Positions 10,501-21,660 of a DNA stretch of 64,000 bases are shown here, in pieces. The first letter of the stretch is position 1, and each line of letters starts with the position of its first letter. A program made the translations under genes and the position numbers. Source of the DNA: Nemophila menziesii (Eukaryota; Streptophyta; Magnoliopsida; Boraginales; Hydrophyllaceae); assembly GCA_029959085.1 (NCBI GenBank), contig JARWIR010000047.1:3410001-3474000 (forward strand), read 5' to 3'. A model generated the notes under the pieces. It was not told the DNA's origin. It saw only the letters and a program-made list of their open reading frames with translations, and did not search any database.

Positions 10501-13500
10501 AGCATAAATCGTAAATCATGATTACTAGATTTATTGGTAAGTTAACTAGTACTTTGTTAAATGTTTGAATCATTGATTTCATATTTTAATACATGACCAT
10601 ACGTTTTTCAAAAAGTGAAGTGAAATGTGCCTTAGGTCCAATATTAATTAGGAGTGGTCGCAAACACAGAAGTTCCATTATTACGAGTATTGTTATATTG
10701 TTTATTCTTTTGTTTTAGCATATAAATCTCAATACTAACATTATTACCATAATGGGATGACAAGTCGTTTGGGGCGAGATGGGACAACCCACACTCTAGG
10801 TTTATTCTTATGGAGGGATAAAATTGTCTAAACACCTCAACAACCTATATGGTCTATCATTTTGATAAACCCGACATTTTTGTATGAAATATTTTCTTTG
10901 TAGTATGTGTTGCGAATTCGTGAATTTTGAAGATGAATTCATATATGATAGGTAATTTTTTCAATAATATATGACTACTAAAGGCACGACATTATGGGCC
11001 ATTAGTCATCAAAATGGTCAATATATATGATACTAAAGTTCTTCAAGCGTACGTCTCAAGTATTATGAGACTTTACCATGAAGATAGTATAATGTGAGAA
11101 ATATATGCTCACATCCTTATTTATATCAATAGTGTAGTTAAATCTATAAGAATCACAATATGAATATTTATGAATATATGCGTTGCTACGATCATGGACC
11201 ATATTACCATTGATAGGTAGACTAACATGTTTCCACTACTTTATCGTAAATGTTATGAAATATATTATTTATAAATATTATAGGGTCTCTTGTTTGAGTG
11301 CCTTTTAAGAGAAAATTATTTTAACTTGAGTATTAGAGTGCCACTAGAAGCATCCTCCAGGTGGTTTTAAACATTTGATACTTATGCATGATACTACTAT
11401 CTCGAAAAGGCATGCGAGATCTTAAAAAGCTATCTCATCTCATGGATGATATTTTTTGCTCTACCACCCATAGAAACATGTAAACATAAGTGTATATTTC
11501 ACGTCTCACCCTTATTGAAAATGTGAGTTAGCAATTGATGTAATAAAATAACATTAGTAATCATAAATATCTAACTTTGGGTGTACTTAACTAGTTTCAT
11601 TAATGATCATTGTACGTTGGAGCAAGTTCCAATAACATAGCGAATTTATCCATCTGAAAAACCATATAATTTTAATATTAAAGTTTTTAAACCATTCATG
11701 AACTACTAATTTACGATAATTTACATTCAAATTCTTCACATAACTATAACTAGTTTACTATAGATAATAAAAAAAATTAAGGAAATAAAGAATTAAAAAT
11801 CTTAATAACTAAACGTAAAAAAACACTTCTATTTCACATTTTACTAGTACACAATTTTTTTAAATATATATTAATTCAAATAAGATAATGTATAAAATTT
11901 CAACAAATTAAATAATAATAGAAACTATAAGCACCTTATCATGTTAAGAATAAAAAATAAACCATAATTAACTATATATAATATGTTATAATAAAAAAAA
12001 GAATAACTCGAAATTTATTCAATTAACCAAGAGGTAAAAAATAAAAATAATAAAAGAAATTATTTATACGATTTATATTGCTATATATTATATCGTCTTT
12101 CTAACTTAATATAAAGCCGCCCACCCTCCCTTCCTAATATCAAACCATAGCGCCAAGCCTTTATCATCTATACATAACACATTACACACACAAAAGCATC
12201 AGTAAATTTTACTTAAATGTTATGTGTGGTATCATTATTTGTAATGATTAATCTAATGTGTCCCCTTCTAAAAGTTGCTTCTTTGTTCATTCTTTATTGG
12301 ATCTTCTCATGTTAAAGTATCTTTCATTAACCATTCCATTTCAATTAAAGATTCTTTGATAGGTTCATATTTTTATTGATTTTTTTATTGCCTATTCAAT
12401 AGCTTATTTATCATCCATTATAATGGATATACTCTCTTTTATTACTTAGAATATTTTTTATGTCTAGGAAAATAAGTATTATTGTTGTTTGTAAATTTGA
12501 TTGATTTTGCTTTGTTAGTTTTTAATATATTTTCTTCTAACTGTTATTAGGTGTATATTAGTTTGAAAAACTCTTTACTTGAACTTGATTGGAAACTATT
12601 AATGTTTTATATATTGTAATTATTTATCTAGAAATTTAATTTGGATATTCCTGGTTATAAGTCGACTTAATATGAAAAAAATTAAAAATGAAAGCAGAAT
12701 CAGTGATATAGTCATGGTTATCCGTTATAGGGGTAATTTAGAAATTTTATTTAGTGAGGGTTCTAACATTGAAAAATCTTGGTAAGGAAAATTCCCTATA
12801 TAGTTCCTGAACTATATCCCTTTTGTTATGGTCTTGATATCTGTTCTTATGGGTGCATAGTTCTCTTAATGTGATATGACTTAGGTGAGAAGGAAGCTAA
12901 AATTTGTTTTTGGAACATTGGTGATATGATCATTGGGTGGTTCGTCGGATTAAGTGGGGGCACTATAATAAAACATCGATTGAAACTTTAGGTGACACTT
13001 TTGAAGCCACCTAACCAAAAACAAGTGTCTCTATAATTGATGTCTCCATATTTTGAGGACAACTTGGTAAAGCTGTCGCTTAATATATAATGACATCTAT
13101 TAAAGTGCCGCCCACCACTTTGGAGACACTGTTTTAGGCGTCATCCATCACATTAGAGACTTCATTGTAAGTGTCGCCCTCCATATTAGAGACGCCGTTT
13201 TAAATGTCGCCCTCCACTGCCCATCAATTTGTGAAAACCATTTTAAGTGTAGCACATCATATTTACCAATTCTTATATTTGCTATAGCACCCTGAAATAC
13301 CACTAAATATTACTATTACATACTATAAAAGGTTGGTAAGGTTAGGTGAAACATTATTATTTACCTTTCGAAAAAGTACAAGTCTTCCATCTGGATATCA
13401 ACATACAACTACTGATTGACGCTTTCATTTACTAAAATAAGACAACACGAGATTAGAATAATCATCTAAAAAGTCAGAATTTCCAGGATTAAGTATGTAA

Positions 13501-13508
13501 CTAAATAC

Positions 13509-13609
13509 CTGTTAAACTCGAGAACATCAAAATTTCATAAGGTATTTCTTGAATATTTCCAATCGTCCCTACGTGTGACTCGCGTACATATATCATAGTA
13601 AGAGTTTGC
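13509..13609 (-). pseudogene. Exon-like fragment inside the CACTA-like region
   Basis: On the minus strand a 101-bp open stretch is bounded by an acceptor (TTGTAG just upstream) and a donor (ACAG followed by GTATTT). One frame stays open for 33 codons and includes '[19 protein letters not shown]'. I do not recognise the product. Further downstream on the minus strand, near 13,365-13,425, is another open piece followed by GTAAAT. It may be a remnant of a transposon-encoded gene or a captured host gene. Confidence 0.35.
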
Positions 13610-13730
13610 CTACAAAAGAAAAAGGGTACTTACTATGATTAAATTATGTCATTTATAAGAAAAGAAAAAATACAAACTTATAAAAAGAGAAGCCATTACA
13701 CAGATCACAAGAATAGAAGAATTCATTAAA

Positions 13731-13732
<2 letters not shown>

Positions 13733-13776
<44 letters not shown>
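13733..13776. repeat. (AAT)n microsatellite
   Basis: An uninterrupted run of about 15 AAT/ATA triplets. The poly-leucine frame it creates on the minus strand is an artefact. It lies between the two exon-like pieces. Confidence 0.95.
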
Positions 13777-13777
<1 letters not shown>

Positions 13778-13802
13778 TGTAAATATAAATTATACTCATT
13801 AC

Positions 13803-13826
13803 CTGCATATAGCACCTAATAGATGT
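13803..13826 (-). pseudogene. Possible 24-bp mini-exon
   Basis: On the minus strand 'tttttttgcag' precedes a 24-bp stretch that ends CAG and is followed by GTAATG. Both are good plant splice sites. It would encode eight residues (TSIRCYMQ) upstream of the exon-like piece at 13,509-13,609. This rests on splice-site shape alone. Confidence 0.25.
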
Positions 13827-14219
13827 CTGCAAAAAAGACACTAAAAAGAGTGAGTATTAATTTTTCCACAATTCTTCTCTAAAGTACTTCTTTTTGAATG
13901 AATTTTATGGAACCCATCTTAACCTAACACATGATATTATTGTCAACATCTAAATACATATCAAATAAAATACTCCATCATTTGGGTAAGAATAAAAGAG
14001 AAACTTCTCTTCATGTAGGTAAAAATAATAATAAAATTTATGTTCCTAAGACTGCAACCCTGTGAAAAATGCGTGTTTATACTATTACAAATAAATATCA
14101 AATGGAATGGTGTAAATGTTTGTTGAATGGTTAGCCTGAAGTTGATACTTAAAAAATTGAAACTCAAAAAAGCAAGATCTCTTATTTAGGGATCCTGAAA
14201 CTAGATCTATTGTGGAAAA

Positions 14220-15720
14220 ATTGATGGTATATTTCTTGATACATCTTCTTTACTCTTTTGTCTCATGTGTTTGCATGATTTGACAGATTGATCCTTTATG
14301 CTCCTATTGTAATATTTAAGTCCTTTGTAATTTGATATCTATGATAATGTTAGTCATTTATCTTGGTAACTAGGTCAGACTCAAACTGAGTTTGGGGGCA
14401 TGTAACGCATTTCTTTACATAATATATGGACCTTGTAGTGAAATTTTCTCATAATATAGGGGTTTATAGTGCATTTAGTACCAAACTAGGTTGGCGGTGT
14501 GTAATTCAATTTTTTCATAATATAGGGACCATAGGTGTAATTATTACATAATATAGGGACATGTAGTTTAATTTTGTCATAATATAGGGATTTATAGTGC
14601 AATTAGCGCCAAAATAGGTTGGAGGTGGGCGTGTAATGTAATTTTTTTACATAATATGGGGATTATAGGTATAGTTTTTCCATAATATAGGGACATGTAG
14701 TGACATTTTCTTATAATTTAGGAATTTATAGTGCAATTAGTGCCAGAAAATAATTGTATGTTCCTCGATACTACTTCACTCATTTGGTCCCTCTTGACTT
14801 TTCATATTTTAATAGTTTGATCCTTAAATCATAAAAAAGTAAGGTTAAAGTCCCTTATCTTTTAATTTTCGTGGAAATGTTAGGCCTTTATCTTGTAAAT
14901 GTAAACTTTTAGTCCCTTGTATTTTGTTTTTTATGACACTTTAAGTCCTTTATATTGCAAACTGAGGTGGAGCTAAACTGGGTTGGGGGAGGCATGTAAT
15001 GCATTTTATTTACACTATATAGGGACCTTTAGTGTAATTTTTGCATAAAATAGGACTTGTAGTTATGTTTTCTTAAAATTTAGGGTTTTATAGTGCTATT
15101 AGTGCTGGAAAATTATTTTTATATTTTTCAATACTACTTCAATTCATTTGTTCCCTTGTCGTTGCATATTATGACAGTTTAGCCCTTTAATCTTAAAAAA
15201 GTAACATTTAAGTCCTTTATCTTTTGATATTTGTGAAAATTTTAGTTCTTTATTTCATAAATGTAACCTTTTAGTCCCTTGTGTTTTGATTTTGTGACAA
15301 CATATTAGGCAAAGGATGCATTTAAGATATTTTGGTCGTTTATCACATCAATGGTACGGTGACACATGGATTCAATAATCCATATAGTGTAAGGGAAATA
15401 AAAAAGGAATAAAGCTCTCACAAAGTCAAAAGATTAGGGACTAAAAGGTTACGGTACAAGATAATGTACTAAATTGTCAAAAAAGATTAAAAAAATATAG
15501 GACATAATAGGTTATTTACTCCTTTTTCTTTTTTCACCCGGTCTTTAGGTTGAATTTCTAAAATTGTGTAATTGTAATAATTCTTTTCATTTAAATATGT
15601 AAGCAAATTTATATGCAGTTTTATCAGAGATAGAAGACAATGGAAAGTTATACTTCTAATGAGATGCAAAGAGAGGAACTGTTGAAGAAGTTTATGTATT
15701 CAGTGAGAACTCACTTTTCT
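14220..15720 (+). repeat. S-type module cluster
   Basis: No gene. It holds left arms of foldback modules (14,245-14,365; 14,780-14,960), several rounds of an 'ataatatagggac..atagtgcaatt' module (14,400-14,745 and 14,985-15,120), a full foldback module at 15,136-15,520, and the 'ctgttgaagaagtttatg' landmark also seen at 560, 6,525 and 54,660. Confidence 0.6.
15136..15520. repeat. Foldback (MITE-like) module 5
   Basis: The left arm 'catttgttcccttgtc' ... 'aacatttaagtcc' is mirrored by '...ggactaaaaggttac' ... 'aataggttattta'. The loop has 'tattttggtcgtttatcac'. Confidence 0.6.
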
Positions 15721-15856
15721 TTCATCATATTTTTCAATATATTTAAATTATTTTAAGTTTTATTACTTGTATTTAATTATTTTTAAATATTTTATAGCAT
15801 TCTGATATGGATTTTTCGAATGAAATATAATGTGAGAGGGATGTTGAAGATTGTTA

Positions 15857-16010
15857 TCGATTATGGGTGGTTGGTTGGTCAAATTTTGTTGTTTTATGTG
15901 GATTTAAGATGTTGCCACTTATTATATATGATTAATTATTTGGATTGATGGTAACTTGTTTTTATGCTACTTTTTTGGATATGGTTACCAATTGTTCCAA
16001 TTTATTTTGT
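15857..16010 (+). repeat. S-family end fragment
   Basis: Matches the piece at 31,575-31,740 ('tgggtggttg', 'tttaagatgttg', 'ttggattgatgg' for 'ttggattcatga', 'ttgttccaatttat'). It is therefore the continuation that S copy 2 lost at 12,960. It stops where the next element starts at 16,012. Confidence 0.55.
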
Positions 16011-16062
16011 TACTAGGTATAGCCCGTGCCTTAAGGCACTTCAAACATAAAAATTGAGACAA

Positions 16063-16615
16063 ATTAAGGTTAATGTTAAGGTTAGGTTTAAGGTTAAGTG
16101 TAAGGTTAAGTTAAGGTTAAGTTAAGGTTAAGTTTAAGGTCAAGATTAAGGTTAAGATTAAGGTTAAGATTAAAGTTAAGGTTAAGGTTAAGTTTAATGT
16201 TAGGTTAAGGATAAGGTTAAGGATATGGTTACGGTTAATAGTTAAGGGGTTGAGGTTAAGTTAAGGGGTAAGGTTAGAATTAAGGTTAATGTTAATGTTA
16301 AGTTTAAAGTTAAGGTAAAGGTTATTTTAATTTTAAGGTTAAGGATAAGGTTAATGTTAAGGTTAAGGTTAAGGTAAAGGCTTTGGCTAAGGCTACGACT
16401 AAGGATACAGTGAAGGCTAAGGCTATGGTTAAATATCAAATTAAGGTTAAGGTTAATGTTAAGGTTAAGTTTAAGGTTGAGGTTGAGGTTGAGGTTGATG
16501 TTAAGGTAAGAGTTAAGGTTAATATTAAGGTTAAGGTTTAAGTTTATGGGTTAAAGGGTTAATGTCAAGCTTTTGGTCAAGGGTAAGGTAAGGTTAAGGT
16601 TAATTTTAAGGTTGA
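16063..16615 (+). repeat. Degenerate TTAAGG hexamer array 1
   Basis: Long runs of 'aaggtt' with point variants (GGTTAA, AGTTTA, GATTAA, GGTTGA). C is almost absent from the + strand. A short GCTAAG variant patch lies at 16,380-16,430. Confidence 0.9.
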
Positions 16616-17344
16616 GACATTTGGGAAGTTTCGTAAGAAATGGTTTTATATTATAAATTTAAGAGAAACTGACACATAGGGTCTTGAACACCCCCCCCCT
16701 CTTCAAGGTAAACGTTAGTATTCCGATATATAATATTAATTTTTAAAAAAATGTTTGATTAGTTCATATTATATAAACGATCTTGTAATAAAAATAAATA
16801 AGAAAATACGCAATTAAGTTGTGATGCTCATTTGGTCATGTTTTAATATTGATAAAAATTTAAAAGTTAGGTGTATCCTATTTTATATAGATATCGTATT
16901 TCGGTTAAGGTAAATTTGAAAATTAAATAAGTATTAATTTTTTCTTATGATTCAAATATAAAATGCAAAACTTTTTCTTTCTATAGCAATTTTTTTCTAA
17001 TTTATACATGATAGATATTATATAACATATATAGCTACGTTGAGTATAGATTGACACATATTTTATTAAAAATAGAATGCTTAAACGTGTCTTTCATAAG
17101 TAATCATCTTTCCATTTGATTTATCTGTATGTTTGCTACATATATGAATTTATATTTAGATATATTTATTATTAAAACCAAACTATTTTTTGGATACTAT
17201 AATATCCGAGATTGAAGGAAATAAATTTGTTACTTACTTGAGTAAAATATGAGGTAAAACATAACTATATATGTTTTTATTTTATATTAATTAATTATGA
17301 GAAGAATATGGAAATTATGAGAAGAATAAGGGGTTTTAAAGTAT

Positions 17345-18535
17345 TAAGATTAAGGTAAGGTTAAGGTTTAAGGTTTAAGCTTTAAGCTTTAAGGTTCATG
17401 GTTCAAGTTAAGATTAATTTTATAATTAAGGTTAAAATTTAGTTTTAACTTTAAGGTTAAGATAAAGGTTAAAAAAGTAAAGATGAAGGTGAAGGTGAAA
17501 GTTAAATTTAAGGTTTAATGTTTAAGGTTAAGGTAAAGGTTAAGGTTTGAGGTTCAAGGTTTAAGGTTTAAGGTTAAGGTTAATTTTAAGGTAAATTTTT
17601 AAGCTTTAAGTTTAAAGTTAAGGTTGAAATTAAGGTGAAGATGAAGATTAGGTTTATGGTTTAAAGTTTAAGGTTTAGGTTTAAGGTGTAATATCTAAGG
17701 TTATGGTTAAGTTTAAGGTTAAAGTTGAGGTTATTATTATTGTTAAGGTTAAGGGTAAGGGTGAGGTTAAGGGTGAGGGTAAGGTTAACGTTAATTATAA
17801 GTTTAAGTTTAAGTTAATTTATGTTTAAGTTTAAGTTTAAGTGTAAGTTGAAGTTTATGTTTAAGTTTAAGTTTAAGTTTAAGTTTAAGGTTAAGGTTAA
17901 TGTCAGGTAAGGTTTAAGGATATGGTTAAGGTTATTAGTTAAAAAGTTGAGGTTGAGGTTAAGGTTAAGGTTAAAGGGTTAAGGGGTCAAGGGGTCAAGG
18001 GTTAAGTTTAAGGTTAATATTAAGTTTATGGTTATGGTTAAGGCTAAGGCTAAGAATAAGGCTATGATTGAGGCTAGGGATAAGTTTAATGCTAAGGATA
18101 AGGATAAGGCTAAAGCTAAGGCTAAGTATAAGGATAAGGCTAAGGCTACGACTAAGACTACGGCTAAGGCTAAGGCTACGGCTAAGGCTAAGGCTAAGGC
18201 TAAGGCTATGGCTACGGCTAAGGCTAAGGCTAAGGGTAAGGCCAAGGCTAAGGGTAAGACTAAGACTAAGGCTAACCCTAAGGCTAAGGCTAGGTAGAGG
18301 GCTAGGGTTAAGGAGAAGGTTAAGGTCAAGTTTAAGGTTAATGTTAAGGTTAAATTTAAGCTAGAGGTTGATTTTAAGTTAGGTTGAGTTTGAGGTTAAG
18401 GTTAAAGTTAAGGTTAAATTTAAGTTAGAGGTTGATGTTAAGTTTAACTCAAAGGTTGAGGTTGAGGTTGACTTTGAGGCTAAGGTTAAAGTTAAGATTT
18501 AAGTTACGGTTCAAAATTTAGGTTAAGGTTAGAGG
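17345..18535 (+). repeat. Degenerate TTAAGG hexamer array 2
   Basis: The same hexamer family, all with the G-rich strand on +, mixed with TTTAAG/TTTAAGG heptamer-like spacing. Sub-blocks show local homogenisation: 'gtttaa' at 17,800-17,890 and GCTAAG at 18,036-18,295. Open frames here on both strands (Lys-Ala or Leu-Ala repeats) follow from the 6-bp period and are not genes. Confidence 0.9.
18036..18295 (+). repeat. GCTAAG-homogenised sub-array
   Basis: About 40 near-perfect GCTAAG units with sparse variants (GCTACG, GATAAG, GGTAAG). Because the period equals two codons, several frames on both strands stay open. I treat all of them as non-coding. Confidence 0.9.
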
Positions 18536-19449
18536 TTTGCGGTCAGCGTGGATCAAATACGGAACTTTTAGTTGTCTAATGGAGTGGGATAAGGGACAAT
18601 CAAGTTTTTATTAGAAAAAAATTAATGAAATTAATGTGAAGAAATTAATTAAGGGACCAAATACGATCATGCTCGTCTTTTTTGTAGAGGGTCCAACCCG
18701 TTTAAAAAAGTACTTTATTATATATATATAGAGATATAATGAATAATGAATGTTAATGGTCAATTATCAGATTATTTTAATTATTAATTATCTTTTAAGT
18801 GTTTATTAATTTTAAATTTTTATATGATAGACATATATATATATATATTATGAATTCCATCTTGACTTTTTAATATTCTATAATTTTTATTGGATGAATC
18901 AATATATTTCTTGTGTTGAAAAGTTTGTTTTTTTATAATTGAAATGAGATCTTTCAAAATTATACATGTTTTGACAAAGAAAATAAAAGAAATAAAAAAT
19001 TATTTAAATATTATAATATAAAGTAATTTGTTTTAATTTTATATTATACCTAGTTGAACCCTTCTTATAATAACTTTTGAATTTTTTTTTTAGTATTTTA
19101 TAAATTTTAATAAAAAGAAATAAATTTTATTTATATGAAAATTAATTTGAATTCTTATAATTTTATTTATATGAAATTTAAATGGATTTTATATTATTTA
19201 ATATTTTTATGTGTATATAATAAATGAAAGAATGAGTCAAATGGGGGAATTATGAGACAAATGGGGGAATTATGAGATGAATGGGAAAGTTTGAGGATAA
19301 ATATGGAGAGTTAGGTTTCATTCTGCTTTATTATATAGATATACAAGGTATTACCCGTGCCTTAAGGCACTTCGATGATTAAAAAAAGTTACGCAATAAT
19401 AAGAAAGGTCGATGATTGAATTGAGCTAAAAATTTACATATAAACATGT

Positions 19450-19895
19450 TGTAGATCTCCCCGCTTAAGAGTCAACTCCCCCCTCAGCCGCTTACGCCTA
19501 GTTGAAACTCTAGGCAATTTTGCCTAGCGCCTTAGTCACCGTAGAATAGGCGGCTAGCCCGTCTAGGCGCCGATTAATGGCAAAAAATGGCCGCCTAGGC
19601 GCCGAATTAATGGCAAAACATGCTAGCATAGACCTTCTTGTAATTTTTCTTATTCTCGAGAATTCTTTAATTGATATTATAACTCAATATTTAGTATTTT
19701 TAAATTAACTATAGTGTTGTTAGATGAATTTTATGACTTAAATGGTTAAAATTGCTATAATTATTATATATATTACTAAATATACAAAATTACACAGCGG
19801 GATTCAAAACCGTATAATTCCGCCTAGGCCCCGTATAATCCCTCCTAGACGCTAGGCCCCGGTCGACCGCCTAGGCTGCGAAACCGAGATCTACA
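19450..19895. mobile_element. Small element with GC-rich ends and 10-bp inverted repeats
   Basis: The ends are TGTAGATCTC (19,450-19,459) and GAGATCTACA (19,886-19,895), a perfect 10-bp inverted repeat. Inside each end are GC-rich blocks with many CGCCTAGGCG-like palindromes ('gtctaggcgcc', 'gccgcctaggcgccg', 'ccgcctaggcc'). The middle (19,640-19,790) is A+T-rich. It is a MITE- or foldback-like unit. I could not define a clean target duplication. Confidence 0.6.
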
Positions 19896-20408
19896 GCATA
19901 ACATATAAAACAAAAAATATTGACGATTCTCAAATCCTTAAGTGATATATGATGAACATGAAAATTCTCTTTAACCACCGTATTTTACCTTTGATCCTAC
20001 ATTTTTTCAGATTTTATTTAAGAATCTTTTTAAAAAATCCACGAATATATGTCACATTTTACAAAATGTATATAATTTTCTATTTTAACTAACATGAAAT
20101 ATGTCTAGAAGTACAGTAAAATTAGAAATTAAGAAGAAAAACCAAAAAAAATCAAAAGAGGACATCTTGTGTTTTCTCTAGTGAGTTTCCACCCAATTCT
20201 ACATTAGAAAAAAAAAAGAATAACATCCACAAATTTCCCATAGAGTTACTATGAATTAAAAAAAAAGTGAAACATAAGTAGTGACTTACCAATTTCTGAT
20301 ACTAACAACGTTAAAAAGTAACTACCTAAGTTTAAAATAATACCTACTTCGCAGATTTACCAATTTTTTCCAAATCGTCAAGCTATTAAAAACAAACAAC
20401 AAAAGCTA

Positions 20409-20615
20409 TCATCCATGATCCATCACAATACAAAAGAAAAATGTAGACCTTATAGACTTGAATGGATTAGGAGAATCTTCACGTAATTCAAGAATATAAG
20501 TAGCTCTCTTCACTTTAATACCCTTAAGTCCTTTCAACTCTTCCATGTTGATTTCACGTTTAATTAGTGAGGAAAAAGACGAAAGCAAAAGAATAAAAAA
20601 TGTACTAATACGCAC
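20409..20615 (-). pseudogene. Possible captured coding fragment, unrecognised
   Basis: A minus-strand frame contains a stretch unlike the low-complexity surroundings: 'MEELKGLKGIKVKRATYIL' followed by 'ELREDSPNPFKS'. Codon choice and residue mix look protein-like between about 20,430 and 20,545, while the flanking residues (poly-hydrophobic, A+T-driven) do not. It may be a captured exon inside the element. I do not recognise the family. Confidence 0.25.
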
Positions 20616-20704
20616 TTGCTAGTAGAATTGAGGAACTTGAGATATTCCTGAACATAAGAGTTCTCCATGCGCGAGTTTTGCTGGCAACATGATAATGGAT
20701 AGAG

Positions 20705-21660
20705 GGTTAAGGTTAAGGTTTAGTTTAAGGTTAAGTTTAATGGTAAGGTTACGGTTAAGGTTAACGTTAAAGTTAATATTAGTTTACGGTTTAAAAGATA
20801 AAGTTTTAAGGTAAAGTTTAAGGTTAAGTGTTTAGGTTAAGGTCATGGTTAAAGTTAAGGTTAAGGTTTAAGGTTTAAGGCTCAAGGTTAAGGTTATTTT
20901 TAAGGTTAAGGTTAAACTTAAGATAAAGGTGAAGGTAAAGGTTAAAGTTAAGGTTTTAGGATTAACTTTTAGGGTTAATGGATTAAGGTTAAAGGTTTAA
21001 GGGTTAAATTTTAAAGTTAAGGTTAAGGTAAAGATGAAGATTATGGTTTAAGGTTTAATGTTTAAGATGTATGGTTTAAGGATAAATGTTTAGGCGTTAA
21101 GATTAAATTTAAGGTAACAATAAAGATGAAGATTAGGGTTTAAGGTTTAAGGTGTAAGATTTAAGGTTAAAGTTAAGGTTAAGGTTTAAGATTTAAGGTT
21201 CAAGGTTCAAGGTTAAGGTTAAGTTTCAACATCAAGGTTAAGGTTATACTTAAGGTTGAGTTTAAAGTTAGATAAAGGTGAAGGTAAATGTAAAAGTTAA
21301 GGTTTTAGGTTTTAGGTTTAAGGTTTACGGTTTAAGAGTTAAGGCTAAAGGTTTAAGGGTTAAGGTTTAAGTTTGAAGTCATGGTTAAGGTGAAGATGAA
21401 GATGAACATTAAGGTTTAAGGTTTAATGTTTAAGATGTAAGGTTTAAAGATATATGTTTTGGCGTTAAGATTAAATTAAAGGTTAAGATGAAGATGAAGA
21501 TTAGGGTTTAAGGTTTAAGGTTTAAGGTTTAAGGTGTAAGGTTAAATTTAAGGTTAACATTAACGTTTAGGTTTAGGTTAAGGTTAAGGTTAAAATTAAG
21601 GTCAAGGTTAGGGTTAAGGTTAAAGAAATAATAGTTAAGAAGTTGAGGTTATGGGGGTTA
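20705..21660 (+). repeat. Degenerate TTAAGG/TTTAAGG array 3
   Basis: The same motif family and strand as arrays 1 and 2. It includes a clean heptamer run (GGTTTAA repeated near 21,507-21,533). Its right part belongs to the 843-bp tandem duplication. Confidence 0.9.

Larger units (their letters stand above)
5441..12960 (+). repeat. Segment family S, copy 2 (longest copy)
   Basis: The most complete copy of S. Its first part matches S copy 1 and 53,520-54,720. Its later part (8,150-12,960) matches 27,700-31,620 and, through that, the first half of the 5.87-kb tandem units. It keeps stretches that other copies lost, such as about 10,570-11,135, and it lacks the MULE-like insert present in the array. 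No gene is seen. A patch with CCACCACC/GGTGGTGG triplets (9,220-9,415) is conserved at 28,520-28,710. Confidence 0.7.
12961..13860 (+). mobile_element. CACTA-like transposon terminus with subterminal repeats
   Basis: The terminus CACTATAATAAAA starts exactly at 12,961, where S copy 2 ('aagtggggg') stops matching its paralogs. The next 300 bp hold repeated short motifs in both orientations: GTGTCGCC-type, AGAGACGCC-type and GTGTCTC-type. This is the expected layout of a CACTA (En/Spm) end, where transposase binds subterminal repeats. The opposite terminus (ending TAGTG) was not found, so the right border is unknown and the element is probably truncated or broken by the modules that follow. Confidence 0.6.
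16012..19340 (+). mobile_element. Unclassified element headed by a 14-bp palindrome
   Basis: It starts 'ggtatagcccgtgccttaaggcacttc'-like. The core GTGCCTTAAGGCAC (16,026-16,039) is a perfect palindrome. It holds two TTAAGG arrays, a run of nine C near 16,691, and very A+T-rich filler (18,560-19,230). A second element with the same head starts at 19,341, so the border there is supported by the sequence. No coding region and no recognised terminal structure; a Helitron or similar non-autonomous element is a guess. Confidence 0.4.
19341..20700 (+). mobile_element. Second element with the same palindromic head
   Basis: It begins with 'ggtattacccgtgccttaag'-type sequence; the palindrome GTGCCTTAAGGCAC lies at 19,357-19,370. 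It leads into A+T-rich DNA that holds the TIR element at 19,450-19,895 and then TTAAGG array 3. It therefore repeats the layout of 16,012-19,340. Confidence 0.4.

Noticed and set aside
13653..13841. Poly-leucine protein on the minus strand
   Set aside because: It results from the AAT microsatellite; it merely overlaps the possible mini-exon.
18028..18364. Lys-Ala / Arg-Leu repeat proteins on + and a Leu-Ala protein on -
   Set aside because: The 6-bp repeat period equals two codons, so stops are excluded in several frames on both strands at once. There is no start context, splice sites or composition change at the frame ends.
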